From assembly GCF_020531965.1 (NCBI RefSeq), contig NZ_JAJAWH010000008.1, positions 1 to 64,000 on the forward strand: a stretch of DNA of 64,000 nucleotides, read 5' to 3'. The notes beneath the pieces were generated by a model. That model saw nothing but the letters and a program-made list of their open reading frames with translations. It did not search any database and was not told where the DNA came from. Position numbers and translations under genes: made by a program. Shown one piece after another: positions 1 through 7,812 of the stretch; the first letter of the stretch is position 1, and every line of letters starts with the position of its first letter. The DNA comes from Pseudorhizobium xiangyangii. Its GTDB lineage: Bacteria; Pseudomonadota; Alphaproteobacteria; Rhizobiales; Rhizobiaceae.

Positions 1-24
1 AAGCGGGCCATGGCCCGCTTTTTT
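1..24 (+). terminator. Intrinsic terminator of a gene lying left of the window
   Basis: Positions 1-20 form a perfect palindrome (AAGCGGGCC/GGCCCGCTT arms) that runs directly into a tract of six T. The T tract lies on the + strand, so it would stop + strand transcription entering from the left. It also sits just beyond the 3' end of gcrA, and the AA/TT ends could let it act in both directions. The upstream gene is not visible. Confidence 0.6.
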
Positions 25-43
25 GCATTTCAGTCGTGCTTTC

Positions 44-574
44 TCAGGCCCGTGCTGCGGACTTGCGGCGCTCGGCCACCGGCTGGTAGGCGAGGCGTGC
101 ATGATAGGTGCAGTAGGGCGATGCGTCGGAGGCTTCGCAGCCACAGAAGTGGAAGTCGTCCTTCAGCGGGTCGCCGACCGGCCACTTGCACGTACGTTCG
201 GTAAGGTCGGTCAGCGCCAGCTTACGCGAGATCGGCACGACGACGTTCCTGGACGGAGTATAAGTGAGCTGCTGCCCGGCGTCGAACTCGATCTCTTCCT
301 TGAGCGCGGTTGCGCCGACCGTACGGGTAAGCGGGCGCGTAGCGACGCGTGCCGGATAGTTGGCGGGACGCGCGGGAGCCGTGGTGCGCTTGGCCGCACG
401 CGGCGTGCTCGACGAGCCGCCAGCCTTGGCGCGACCTGGCAGATTGAGCCGGTGCACCTTGCCGATCACGGCATTGCGGCTAACTCCACCAAGCTGTGCA
501 GCGATCTGGCTGGCGCTGAGGCCTTCTGCCCACAATCTCTTCAGCTTCTCGACGCGCTCGTCTGTCCAATTCAT
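44..574 (-). CDS. gcrA: GcrA family cell cycle regulator
   Basis: A 176-residue protein starting MNWTDERVEKLKRLW, the classic GcrA N-terminal helix-turn-helix (about residues 1-45), followed by the conserved segment containing RNAVIGKVHRL. The C-terminal third (KWPVGDP, then a Cys-rich FHFCGC...YCTYH stretch) is the family's sigma70-contacting domain. GcrA is a sigma70 cofactor that works at promoters methylated by CcrM at GANTC. I chose the ATG at 574 because it gives the canonical N-terminus and has GGAGAA about 8 bases upstream; an in-frame start at 589 would add five atypical residues. The gene is divergent from argD, and the shared intergenic region is rich in GANTC sites. Confidence 0.95.
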   Translation of the reverse strand: MNWTDERVEKLKRLWAEGLSASQIAAQLGGVSRNAVIGKVHRLNLPGRAKAGGSSSTPRAAKRTTAPARPANYPARVATRPLTRTVGATALKEEIEFDAGQQLTYTPSRNVVVPISRKLALTDLTERTCKWPVGDPLKDDFHFCGCEASDASPYCTYHARLAYQPVAERRKSAARA

Positions 575-609
575 ACCAGTTCTCCGCATTTGAACGTAGA
601 CGGCATGCG

Positions 610-800
610 GAATCGATCACCATTGGCGCGAACGACAATTCGGGCCGGGCACAACATCTGGGCTTTTGGTGACTAGTTCCGCCGCATGCAGTCTAGTTAT
701 TGATTGTTAAGTTACTGGCCCGGTGACTCCGTGGCAAGAGTCGGCGGAATCTGCGCGAATCGATTTCGGGGTTTTCCCCAACTTGCTATTCTGGCGAGTC
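610..800. promoter_or_regulatory. Cluster of six GANTC (CcrM) sites upstream of gcrA
   Basis: GANTC occurs at 610-614, 725-729, 738-742, 747-751, 757-761 and 796-800. Four copies lie within 37 bp at 9-13 bp spacing. GANTC is expected about once per 256 bp in unbiased sequence, so this is a strong local enrichment. The cluster lies in the gcrA/argD divergent region, on the promoter side of gcrA. That CcrM methylation and GcrA feedback act here is inferred from the known biology, not shown by sequence. Confidence 0.6.
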
Positions 801-842
801 ATTTTTGCCACAACGCGAAGCCCGCCGGAAAGCTTGCATTTG

Positions 843-871
843 TTGACATCCCGGAACGAAATGCCGATAGT
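843..871 (+). promoter_or_regulatory. Predicted sigma70 promoter of argD
   Basis: TTGACA (843-848), a 17-bp spacer, then GATAGT (866-871). The predicted start site is around 878, giving a 5' leader of about 70 bases before the argD ATG. The -35 is a perfect match and the -10 a moderate one. Confidence 0.5.
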
Positions 872-877
872 GCCCGG

Positions 878-900
878 GCCGCCCACTGGGCGGCATTTTT
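878..900 (+). promoter_or_regulatory. Stem-loop with T tract in the argD leader
   Basis: GCCGCCC (878-884), loop ACT, GGGCGGC (888-894), then ATTTTT. It has the shape of an intrinsic terminator, but it begins almost exactly at the predicted argD transcription start. It could cap or stabilise the 5' end of the mRNA, attenuate argD, or end a short transcript coming from further upstream. Sequence does not separate these. Confidence 0.45.
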
Positions 901-950
901 GATTGATCAGCGCCTGACTGGCTGCGATCGCCCAAGGAGTTGATGTCGCC

Positions 951-2147
951 ATGGCTGAAGCCGCCCTGTATGATACCTACAACCGCGCACCGCTGCGTTT
1001 CGAGCGAGGCGAGGGGGTCTGGCTGACGACAGAAAGTGGCGAGCGCTACCTGGATTTTGCGGCCGGCATCGCGGTCAATTCGCTTGGTCACAGCCACCCG
1101 CATCTCGTGCAGGCGCTGAAGGATCAGGCAGAGAAGCTATGGCATCTCTCTAACCTCTATGACGTTCCGGGCCAGGAGCGCCTTGGGCGTCGATTGGCGG
1201 AGGCAACCTTCGCCGACAAGGTATTCTTCACCAATTCCGGCGCGGAAGCGCTGGAGTGCGCGATCAAGACGGCTCGCCGCTACCAGTACGTAAAGGGGCA
1301 TCCTGAGCGCTTCCATATCATTACCTTCGAGGGCGCCTTCCATGGCCGCACGCTGGCCACCATCGCGGCCGGTGGTCAGGCGAAATACCTGGAAGGCTTC
1401 GGGCCAAAGGTCAGCGGTTTCGATCAGGTGCCTTTCGGCGACCTCGACGCCCTGAAGGCCGCAATCACCGATGCGACGGCTGCGATCCTCATCGAGCCGG
1501 TGCAGGGAGAGGGCGGTCTGCGTCTGGCGTCGAAGGAATTCATGCGTGCGTTGCGGCAGCTGTGCGACGAGCATGGGCTCCTGCTCGTCCTTGACGAGGT
1601 CCAGTCCGGCGTCGGACGGACGGGCAAGCTCTTTGCCCACGAATGGAGCGGCATTACACCCGACATCATGACTGTGGCGAAGGGGATCGGCGGCGGCTTT
1701 CCGCTTGGTGCCTGCCTGGCCACAGAGGAAGCGGCAAGCGGCATGAAGGCCGGCACGCACGGGACGACCTACGGAGGCAACCCGCTTGCCATGTCCGTCG
1801 GCAACGCGGTTCTCGATATCGTCCTCGCCGACGGCTTCCTTGAACATGTGCGTGATGTCGCGCTCGTCTTCCGCCAGGGGCTGGAAAGCCTCAAGGACCG
1901 CTATCCGGACGTGATTGAGGAAATCCGTGGCGAGGGCCTTCTGATCGGCATCAAGGCCAAGGGATTGAACACCGACCTGCTGATGGCAATGCGCGCAGAG
2001 CATCTCCTTGGCGTGCCCGCGGGCGACAACGTCGTGCGGCTCCTGCCGCCGCTGGTCGTCACGGCCGAGGAAGCGCGTGACGGCCTTGCGCGCATCGAGC
2101 GTGCAGCCGAGGCTCTCAGCAAATCCGGCATGAAGAAATCAGCGTAA
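951..2147 (+). CDS. argD: Acetylornithine aminotransferase (class III PLP enzyme)
   Basis: A 398-residue class III aminotransferase, full family length. It has the cofactor-binding [15 protein letters not shown] segment, the [13 protein letters not shown] motif and the Schiff-base lysine K244 in VAKGIGGGF. It converts N-acetylglutamate 5-semialdehyde to N-acetylornithine in cytoplasmic arginine synthesis. The family also contains succinylornithine and ornithine transaminases; the ArgD call rests on argF 31 bases downstream. AAGGAG at 934-939 precedes the chosen ATG; an ATG at 943 is out of frame and too close to the Shine-Dalgarno. It is first in an argD-argF-hslO cluster. Confidence 0.93.
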   Translation: MAEAALYDTYNRAPLRFERGEGVWLTTESGERYLDFAAGIAVNSLGHSHPHLVQALKDQAEKLWHLSNLYDVPGQERLGRRLAEATFADKVFFTNSGAEALECAIKTARRYQYVKGHPERFHIITFEGAFHGRTLATIAAGGQAKYLEGFGPKVSGFDQVPFGDLDALKAAITDATAAILIEPVQGEGGLRLASKEFMRALRQLCDEHGLLLVLDEVQSGVGRTGKLFAHEWSGITPDIMTVAKGIGGGFPLGACLATEEAASGMKAGTHGTTYGGNPLAMSVGNAVLDIVLADGFLEHVRDVALVFRQGLESLKDRYPDVIEEIRGEGLLIGIKAKGLNTDLLMAMRAEHLLGVPAGDNVVRLLPPLVVTAEEARDGLARIERAAEALSKSGMKKSA

Positions 2148-2178
2148 GGAGTGGAGGGCGACAGCCCTCGTCGAAGAC

Positions 2179-3096
2179 ATGGCATCACCCAAGCATTTTC
2201 TAGACCTTTCGGCCGTTTCGGCGGGCGACCTGCGAACCATCCTCGATGACGCGAAGGTGCGAAAGCAGGCGACCAAAGCCGGCACGGCGGACAAGCCGCT
2301 GGCCGGCAAGATGCTCGCCATGATTTTCGAGAAGCCCTCGACCCGCACACGGGTTTCCTTCGATGTCGGCATGCGCCAGCTCGGCGGCGAAACCCTGTTC
2401 CTGTCGGGCACCGAAATGCAGCTTGGTCGCGCCGAGACGATCGGTGATACCGCAAAAGTCCTTTCGCGCTATGTCGATGCGATCATGATCCGCACCACCG
2501 AGCATTCGCGGCTGCTCGAACTTGCCGAGCACGCCACCGTACCGGTGATCAACGCGCTGACCGACGACACGCACCCCTGCCAGATCATGGCCGACATCAT
2601 GACGTTCGAGGAGCATCGCGGTTCGGTTGAAGGCAAGACCATTGCCTGGACCGGCGATGGCAACAACGTCCTGCATTCCTTTGTGGAGGGTGCCGCACGC
2701 TTCGGCTACCGCATGAACATGGGGGTGCCGATGGGTTCGGAACCGCATGACAAGTTTCTGAACTGGGCGCGCAACAACGGTGGCGACATCGTGCTCTACC
2801 ACGACGCCGAGCGCGCGGTTGCCGGTGCCGACTGCGTCGTGACGGACACCTGGGTATCGATGAACCAGGAGCATAAGGCGCGGGGCCACAACATCTTCCA
2901 GCCCTATCAGGTCAATGCCGAGTTGATGAAGCGTGCGAAGGACGATGCGCTCTTCATGCACTGCCTCCCCGCACATCGCGGCGAAGAGGTCACGGACGAG
3001 GTTATCGACGGGCCGCAATCGGTCGTCTTCGACGAGGCGGAAAACCGTCTCCATGCACAGAAGTCGATTCTGGCGTGGTGCCTCGGGGCCGTCTGA
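2179..3096 (+). CDS. argF: Ornithine carbamoyltransferase
   Basis: A 305-residue anabolic OTCase making citrulline from ornithine and carbamoyl phosphate. The carbamoyl phosphate loop STRTR is at residues 54-58, HPCQ at 132-135 and the ornithine-side HCLP motif at 261-264. The length is normal for the trimeric bacterial enzyme. It follows argD by 31 bases with no terminator between them, so the two are almost certainly cotranscribed. About 170 gene-free bases separate it from hslO. Confidence 0.96.
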   Translation: MASPKHFLDLSAVSAGDLRTILDDAKVRKQATKAGTADKPLAGKMLAMIFEKPSTRTRVSFDVGMRQLGGETLFLSGTEMQLGRAETIGDTAKVLSRYVDAIMIRTTEHSRLLELAEHATVPVINALTDDTHPCQIMADIMTFEEHRGSVEGKTIAWTGDGNNVLHSFVEGAARFGYRMNMGVPMGSEPHDKFLNWARNNGGDIVLYHDAERAVAGADCVVTDTWVSMNQEHKARGHNIFQPYQVNAELMKRAKDDALFMHCLPAHRGEEVTDEVIDGPQSVVFDEAENRLHAQKSILAWCLGAV

Positions 3097-3264
3097 GCCA
3101 TATCTTGATTTTGGGGAAACCCGATACCATCTGTCGGCTTTCGATCCTGTCCCGCGACCGGGTGGGGATTCACAGACATTGTCGACGCTGTTTTGCGCCG
3201 CAGCGGTTCCGCCAGGAGCCGCGCGCATGTAAAAGCAGGTTCGTTCGGCGCGAAGGAGCAAGTC

Positions 3265-4254
3265 ATGGCGGACGCAACCGTTGAACTGAATGAGCTGAAC
3301 TTTGCAGGAGACGACCGCGTCGTTCCCTTCCAGGTGGACGGTCTGGACGTCCGGGGCCGTGCAGTCCAGATCGGCCCGCTGCTGAACACCATCCTTGGTC
3401 GGCATGAATACCCGGCACCGGTTGCGCGCCTTCTGGCGGAAGCGATCGTGCTCACGGCATTGCTCGGCACGTCGCTCAAGTTTGACGGCAAGTTGACCGT
3501 GCAGACCAAGAGCAATGGCCCCGTGGACCTCCTGGTGGTCGACTTTACGACGCCGGACAGCCTGCGCGCCTACGCCCGCTACAACGAAGAAGCTCTGGCC
3601 GACGCGGTGGCGACGGGACGAACGTTGCCGGCTGAACTCCTTGGCACGGGCGTGCTGGCATTCACGATCGACCAGGGCAAGGGAATGCAGCCCTATCAGG
3701 GCATCGTGCCGCTCGACGGATCGTCGCTCGAGGAAATTGCAGAAGTCTACTTCCGGCAATCCGAGCAGATCCCGACAAAGGTGCGTTTGGGTGTGGCGGA
3801 GCTTTTCGACCGCGACGCGGATGGAAAGCCGCGCCATAACTGGCGGGCCGGCGGACTGGTTGCCCAGTTCCTGCCGCAGGCGCCCGAGCGCATGCGCCAG
3901 CCCGATCTGCATGGCGGCGATGGTGATGAGCGTGAGCTCGACCGGGCCGAGGACGACGCATGGTCGGAAGCCCGTGTCATGGTCGAGACGATCGACACGG
4001 ACGAACTGACGGATCCGCAGGTGCCGATCGAGAGGCTGCTGTTTCGTCTGTTCCACGAACGGGGTGTCCGCGTGTATCAACCGCAGACGATCCTGGACCG
4101 GTGCAGCTGCTCGCGGGACAAGATCAAGGGTGTCCTGGAAGGCTTCAACGCGGAAGAGATCGAGGCCAGTCAGGAAGATGGCGAAATAGCCGTGACCTGC
4201 GAGTTCTGCTCCACGACCTACAGGTATCAGGTCGGAGAATTTGCCGCCGCATGA
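3265..4254 (+). CDS. hslO: Redox-regulated chaperone Hsp33
   Basis: A 329-residue Hsp33 protein, a cytoplasmic holdase switched on by oxidation and unfolding. The four zinc-binding cysteines are all present near the C-terminus: C280 and C282 (RCSCSRD) and C312 and C315 (TCEFC). I took the ATG at 3265 because AAGGAG lies at 3253-3258 and the upstream in-frame codons (from 3193) look non-coding. The argF-hslO order is common in Rhizobiales. The gene is convergent with apaG. Confidence 0.95.
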   Translation: MADATVELNELNFAGDDRVVPFQVDGLDVRGRAVQIGPLLNTILGRHEYPAPVARLLAEAIVLTALLGTSLKFDGKLTVQTKSNGPVDLLVVDFTTPDSLRAYARYNEEALADAVATGRTLPAELLGTGVLAFTIDQGKGMQPYQGIVPLDGSSLEEIAEVYFRQSEQIPTKVRLGVAELFDRDADGKPRHNWRAGGLVAQFLPQAPERMRQPDLHGGDGDERELDRAEDDAWSEARVMVETIDTDELTDPQVPIERLLFRLFHERGVRVYQPQTILDRCSCSRDKIKGVLEGFNAEEIEASQEDGEIAVTCEFCSTTYRYQVGEFAAA

Positions 4255-4261
4255 AACGAAG

Positions 4262-4283
4262 GTCCGGTTGCTCGCAACCGGAC
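4262..4283. terminator. Hairpin between convergent hslO and apaG
   Basis: A perfect 9-bp stem GTCCGGTTG/CAACCGGAC (4262-4270 and 4275-4283) with a CTCG loop, directly after the hslO stop and 16 bases from the apaG stop. There is no strong T tract, so termination may be weak or assisted by factors. Confidence 0.55.
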
Positions 4284-4299
4284 TTCACGGGTTCTCAAC

Positions 4300-4692
4300 C
4301 TAGTTCAGCACCCGCATCAGGCCGGGTGAATCGAGCGAGAAGGCCGGGATGCTCACATTGAACCTCTCGCCTTCCTCGGTCTCCATCGTGTAGTGGCCGA
4401 ACATCATGCCGGATGGCGTGTCGAGTGGGCAGCCTGAGGAATACTCGTAGGAATCGCCCGGCATCAGGCGTGGTTGTTCGCCGACGACGCCGGGACCTTC
4501 GACTTCGTCCACAAGACCGTTCTGGTCCGTGATGTGCCAGTAGCGCTGCATCAACCGCACGGTCAGGTCGGACTGGTTGTCGATCACGATATGGTAGCCC
4601 CAGACATAGCGGCTGTCTTCCGGAGAGGATTGTTCCTCCAGATAATAGGGCTCGACGGCGACTTCGATGTCTCGTGTTTTGGCGCGATACAT
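4300..4692 (-). CDS. apaG: ApaG (DUF525) domain protein
   Basis: A 130-residue protein beginning [15 protein letters not shown], the usual ApaG N-terminus, followed by [11 protein letters not shown] and the GVVGEQP...[11 protein letters not shown] block of the beta-sandwich fold. The molecular role of ApaG is not settled; it has been linked to Co2+/Mg2+ phenotypes and binds nucleotides in some species. A GTG at 4701 would add three residues; ATG 4692 fits the family better. It stands alone between hslO and metZ. Confidence 0.93.
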   Translation of the reverse strand: MYRAKTRDIEVAVEPYYLEEQSSPEDSRYVWGYHIVIDNQSDLTVRLMQRYWHITDQNGLVDEVEGPGVVGEQPRLMPGDSYEYSSGCPLDTPSGMMFGHYTMETEEGERFNVSIPAFSLDSPGLMRVLN

Positions 4693-4859
4693 GCGCGGCA
4701 CTTTCGCTGATACCTCATCGGTATCTTACAGCTCCGCTAAAACGTCAAGAAAACCGAAGGTATAGACGGCGTGGAAGTGACCGAATTTGGTACGTTTCTG
4801 CGGTTAAGGATAACCGGAAGAGTTAACCCTGGCAGGCTGCTCCTCCGGTCCGTTTCTTA

Positions 4860-6044
4860 TCAGCCGGGCACTTTTTCAAGCGCCTGGACAAAGTCTTCGA
4901 TCAGGTCGTCGGTGTCTTCGATGCCCGCCGATAGCCTGAGCGTTCCTTCCGAAATGCCGAGCTCGGCGCGTGCCTCATCCGTCAGGTTCTTGTGGGTCGT
5001 CGTCGCCGGATGCGTGATCAGGCTCTTCGCGTCACCGAGATTGTTGGAGATTTTCACGATTTCGAGCGCGTTCTGCAGTCCGAATGCGGCCTGCTTTCCA
5101 CCCTTCAGCTCCAGGCAGACCAGCGTGGATCCGCCGCTCATCTGCTTGGCGATGATGTCGGCCTGCGGGTGGTCTGCGCGTCCGGGATAGATGACGCGGG
5201 CGACCTTCGGATGATCGGCAAGAATATCGGCGATCTTCGACGCGCTCGTCGTCTGCTGGCGCACGCGCAGCGGCAGCGTCTCTACACCCTTCAGCAGCGT
5301 CCAGGCGTTGAACGGCGACATGGCAGGCCCGGTATGGCGGAAGTAGTCCTGCAGGCTCTCGTCGATCCACTGCTTGTCGGAAAGGACGACGCCGCCGAGG
5401 CACCGGCCCTGGCCGTCGATATGCTTGGTGGCGGAATAGACGACGATGTGGGCGCCAAGTTCCAGAGGCTTCTGGAAAAGCGGCGTCGCGAAGACGTTGT
5501 CGACCACGACCTTTGCGCCGACCTGGTTGGCAAGCTTGGCCACGCCGGCGATGTCGATCACTTCCAGCGTCGGGTTGGTGGGGCTTTCGAGGAAGAAGAC
5601 CTTGGTGTTCTTCTGGATGGCCTTTTCCCAGTTGGCGAGGTCGCGGCCATCGACCAGGGTGCATTCGACGCCGTACTTGGGCGCCAGCGTCTCGACCACC
5701 CAGCGGCAGGAACCGAAGAGGGCACGTGCCGCGACGATATGGTCGCCTGCCTTCACCTGGCAGAGGATAGCGGCGGCAACGGCGGCCATGCCGGACGCGG
5801 TGGCTCGCGCTTCCTCGGCGCCTTCCAGCATGCACATGCGCTTTTCGAACATGTCGTTGGTCGGGCTGCCGTAGCGGGCGTAGATAAATCCGTCGTTCTC
5901 GCCCTTGAAGCGGGCTTCGGCCGCTTCAGCGGTCTCGTAGACAAAGCCCTGCGTCAGGTAGATCGCTTCCGAGGTTTCGCCATATTGCGATCTCAGCGTG
6001 CCGCCGTGGACGAGCTGGGTTGCCGGGCGCCATTTCTTGGTCAT
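4860..6044 (-). CDS. metZ: O-succinylhomoserine sulfhydrylase
   Basis: A 394-residue Cys/Met metabolism PLP enzyme that makes homocysteine directly from O-succinylhomoserine and sulfide. The PLP lysine is K207 in SATKHIDGQGR, and YARYGSPTN and the VESPTNP-type motif (FLESPTNPTLE) are intact. ATG 6044 has GAAAGG about 10 bases upstream; a GTG at 6065 is less likely. MetZ rather than MetB/MetY is chosen because of the GQGRCLGG segment and because a SAM-II riboswitch precedes it, the usual arrangement for alphaproteobacterial metZ. It is divergent from dcd. Confidence 0.93.
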   Translation of the reverse strand: MTKKWRPATQLVHGGTLRSQYGETSEAIYLTQGFVYETAEAAEARFKGENDGFIYARYGSPTNDMFEKRMCMLEGAEEARATASGMAAVAAAILCQVKAGDHIVAARALFGSCRWVVETLAPKYGVECTLVDGRDLANWEKAIQKNTKVFFLESPTNPTLEVIDIAGVAKLANQVGAKVVVDNVFATPLFQKPLELGAHIVVYSATKHIDGQGRCLGGVVLSDKQWIDESLQDYFRHTGPAMSPFNAWTLLKGVETLPLRVRQQTTSASKIADILADHPKVARVIYPGRADHPQADIIAKQMSGGSTLVCLELKGGKQAAFGLQNALEIVKISNNLGDAKSLITHPATTTHKNLTDEARAELGISEGTLRLSAGIEDTDDLIEDFVQALEKVPG

Positions 6045-6065
6045 GCGCTTGCACCTTTCAGACAC

Positions 6066-6107
6066 AAAAAAACCGGCCGCAAAAGCAGACCGGTTTTCAA
6101 CCCGGTC
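6066..6107 (-). terminator. Riboswitch expression platform: terminator and competing antiterminator
   Basis: On the - strand AACCGG (6095-6090) pairs with CCGGTT (6076-6071), followed by a run of seven T: an intrinsic terminator ending about 22 bases before the metZ start. The 3' side of the aptamer supplies GACCGG (6107-6102), which can instead pair with CCGGTC (6093-6088) and would destroy the terminator stem. The two pairings are mutually exclusive. The ligand dependence is inferred. Confidence 0.7.
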
Positions 6108-6161
6108 TTTTTAGCCACTTATTTAACGTGGCTGCAAGCCGACCGGCCAAATCACCACGGG
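6103..6161 (-). promoter_or_regulatory. SAM-II (metA-type) riboswitch aptamer
   Basis: The - strand RNA matches the compact SAM-II pseudoknot: P1 CGTGG (from 6160) with CCACG, the GGTGATTT loop entry, the CTTGCAGCC segment, TTAAATAAG, and the terminal GTGGCTAAAAAG that forms the second pseudoknot helix. The order and spacing agree with the known class. It lies 60-120 bases upstream of metZ and should lower metZ expression when S-adenosylmethionine is plentiful. It is directly followed by a terminator-like expression platform. Confidence 0.9.
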
Positions 6162-6238
6162 ATAAAGCTGCCATACCGCCGCTCCTTGCTTGCGTCAATG
6201 GCCGGCATTTGGTTTTGTCCGGCCATACGGGGATAGAC

Positions 6239-7336
6239 ATGATGACACGGACCACCGGAATCTTGGCCGACAGGGCCATAGCAGCGCTTTTCGAAAATGG
6301 CCGGCTGGCCTCCGAGAAGGAGCTGGACCATGACCAGGTCCAGCCCGCGAGCCTCGACCTGCGGCTGGGTTCCAAGGCGTTCCGCGTGCGCGCAAGCTTC
6401 ATGCCCGGTCCCAACAGCCGCGTTGCGGACAAGCTCGATCGCCTGAAGCTGCATGTGATCGATCTTTCCGAAGGCGCAGTCCTTGAAACCGGCTGCGTCT
6501 ATATCGTGCCCCTGATGGAGACGCTGGACCTGCCGGCGGACATGTCCGCCTCCGCCAATCCGAAGAGTTCCACAGGCCGCCTCGATATCTTCACGCGCGT
6601 CATCGCCGATTATGCGCAGGAGTTCGACAAGATCCCGGCAGGCTATTCCGGGCCGCTCTACCTCGAGATCAGCCCGCGCACGTTCCCGATTGTCGTGCGG
6701 CGCGGCTCGCGGCTATCGCAGATCCGCTTCCGCACCGGCAACGCTCTGCTGAACGAGCCGGAACTGCTGCAACTCCATGAGGCCGAGACGCTCGTGGCTT
6801 CGCAGCAACCGAATGTTAGCGGTGGCGGCATCGCCTTGTCGATTGATCTGGCCGGCGACAAGGACGGGCTGATCGGCTACCGCGGAAAGCACCACACAGC
6901 CGTCGTCGATGTCGACAAGAAGGCCCAGCACGACGTCTTCGATTTCTGGGAGCCGCTCTACAGCCGCGGTCGCAACGAACTGATCCTCGATCCGGACGAG
7001 TTCTACATTCTTGTTTCGCGCGAGGCTGTACATGTGCCGCCGCTCTACGCTGCCGAGATGACGCCTTATGATCCGCTGGTCGGGGAATTTCGCGTGCACT
7101 ATGCCGGGTTTTTCGATCCCGGCTTCGGCCACGCGGATGCAGGCGGGCGCGGAAGCCGCGCGGTGCTGGAGGTCCGCAGTCATGAGGTGCCATTCATTCT
7201 CGAAGATGGCCAGATCGTCGGGCGGCTGGTCTATGAACATATGTTGCAGCAGCCGGACGCGCTCTACGGTCTCGGCCTCGGCTCCAACTATCAGGCGCAG
7301 GGCCTGAAGCTCTCCAAGCATTTCAGGTTTGGATGA
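6239..7336 (+). CDS. dcd: 2'-deoxycytidine 5'-triphosphate deaminase (two-domain form)
   Basis: A 365-residue protein starting MMTRTTGILADRAIAALFENGRL. It contains VQPASLDLRLG near the N-terminus and a second dUTPase-like half (LIGYRGKHH, DFWEPL, EFYILVSREAVHVPP). The length is about double that of classical Dcd (about 190 residues), as in the alphaproteobacterial dCTP deaminases that carry a DCD_N domain. It would supply dUTP for thymidylate synthesis. The GGGGA Shine-Dalgarno at about 6228-6232 supports the 6239 ATG (6242 is equally possible). It is divergent from metZ. Confidence 0.88.
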   Translation: MMTRTTGILADRAIAALFENGRLASEKELDHDQVQPASLDLRLGSKAFRVRASFMPGPNSRVADKLDRLKLHVIDLSEGAVLETGCVYIVPLMETLDLPADMSASANPKSSTGRLDIFTRVIADYAQEFDKIPAGYSGPLYLEISPRTFPIVVRRGSRLSQIRFRTGNALLNEPELLQLHEAETLVASQQPNVSGGGIALSIDLAGDKDGLIGYRGKHHTAVVDVDKKAQHDVFDFWEPLYSRGRNELILDPDEFYILVSREAVHVPPLYAAEMTPYDPLVGEFRVHYAGFFDPGFGHADAGGRGSRAVLEVRSHEVPFILEDGQIVGRLVYEHMLQQPDALYGLGLGSNYQAQGLKLSKHFRFG

Positions 7337-7410
7337 TGGGCTCCGGCATCCGGAACCCATCGATCCATGCTTGACAGACGCGGCGAAGTGATAGAATTCT
7401 GCGCAACCTC

Positions 7411-7484
7411 GCGGGTGTAGCTCAATGGTAGAGCAGCAGCTTCCCAAGCTGAATACGAGGGTTCGATTCCCTTCACCCGCTCCA
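7411..7484 (+). tRNA. tRNA-Gly (anticodon CCC)
   Basis: A complete cloverleaf: acceptor GCGGGTG/CACCCGC, D arm around AGCTCAATGGTAGAGC, anticodon loop TTCCCAA with anticodon CCC, T arm GAGGGTTCGATTCCCTTC, discriminator T and an encoded CCA (7482-7484). It reads GGG codons. No integrase gene or duplicated 3' end that would mark an integration site is visible nearby. Confidence 0.95.
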
Positions 7485-7542
7485 ATTTTCAGATGATGTT
7501 GATGGATTGTGCGACCTGCGGTCGCGGAGGTCTATCTTGCTG

Positions 7543-7704
7543 TCAGAAGACCGCGAGATAGCGCAGCAGCGAAATAATCCCGATGATGATGACAATGACC
7601 TGGGCGATCTGTTTCGCGCGCCCGTCGATAGGAAGCCTCGCAATCAGATAGAGCACAAGCACTATAACCAGAAACGTAATGAGCAGGCTGATCAGTATCG
7701 ACAT
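7543..7704 (-). CDS. Small hydrophobic membrane protein (Thivi_2564-like)
   Basis: A 53-residue protein, MSILISLLITFLVIVLVLYL..., with two predicted membrane helices (about residues 3-22 and 34-50) separated by a short ARLPIDGRAKQ loop. This is the layout of the Thivi_2564 family of tiny membrane proteins, whose function is unknown. A GTG at 7725 would add seven residues. It stands alone between the tRNA and a convergently oriented neighbourhood. Confidence 0.65.
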   Translation of the reverse strand: MSILISLLITFLVIVLVLYLIARLPIDGRAKQIAQVIVIIIGIISLLRYLAVF

Positions 7705-7812
7705 ATTGCAATCCCATATGAACACTCTTGCAAGTGGTGAGATAGCGCCGGCCGTGGCGATAGAAAGTGGCCGGAACGCCTTTATTCTCTGACCGGCCGG
7801 GCCGCGGGTGCA

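Noticed and set aside
2200-4080. A 626-residue open frame antisense to argF and hslO
   Set aside because: Both + strand genes carry all catalytic and metal-binding motifs, and the antisense product has no domain signature.
7411-7484. tRNA-Gly as an integration site for a mobile island
   Set aside because: No integrase gene is adjacent and I saw no second copy of the tRNA 3' end downstream.
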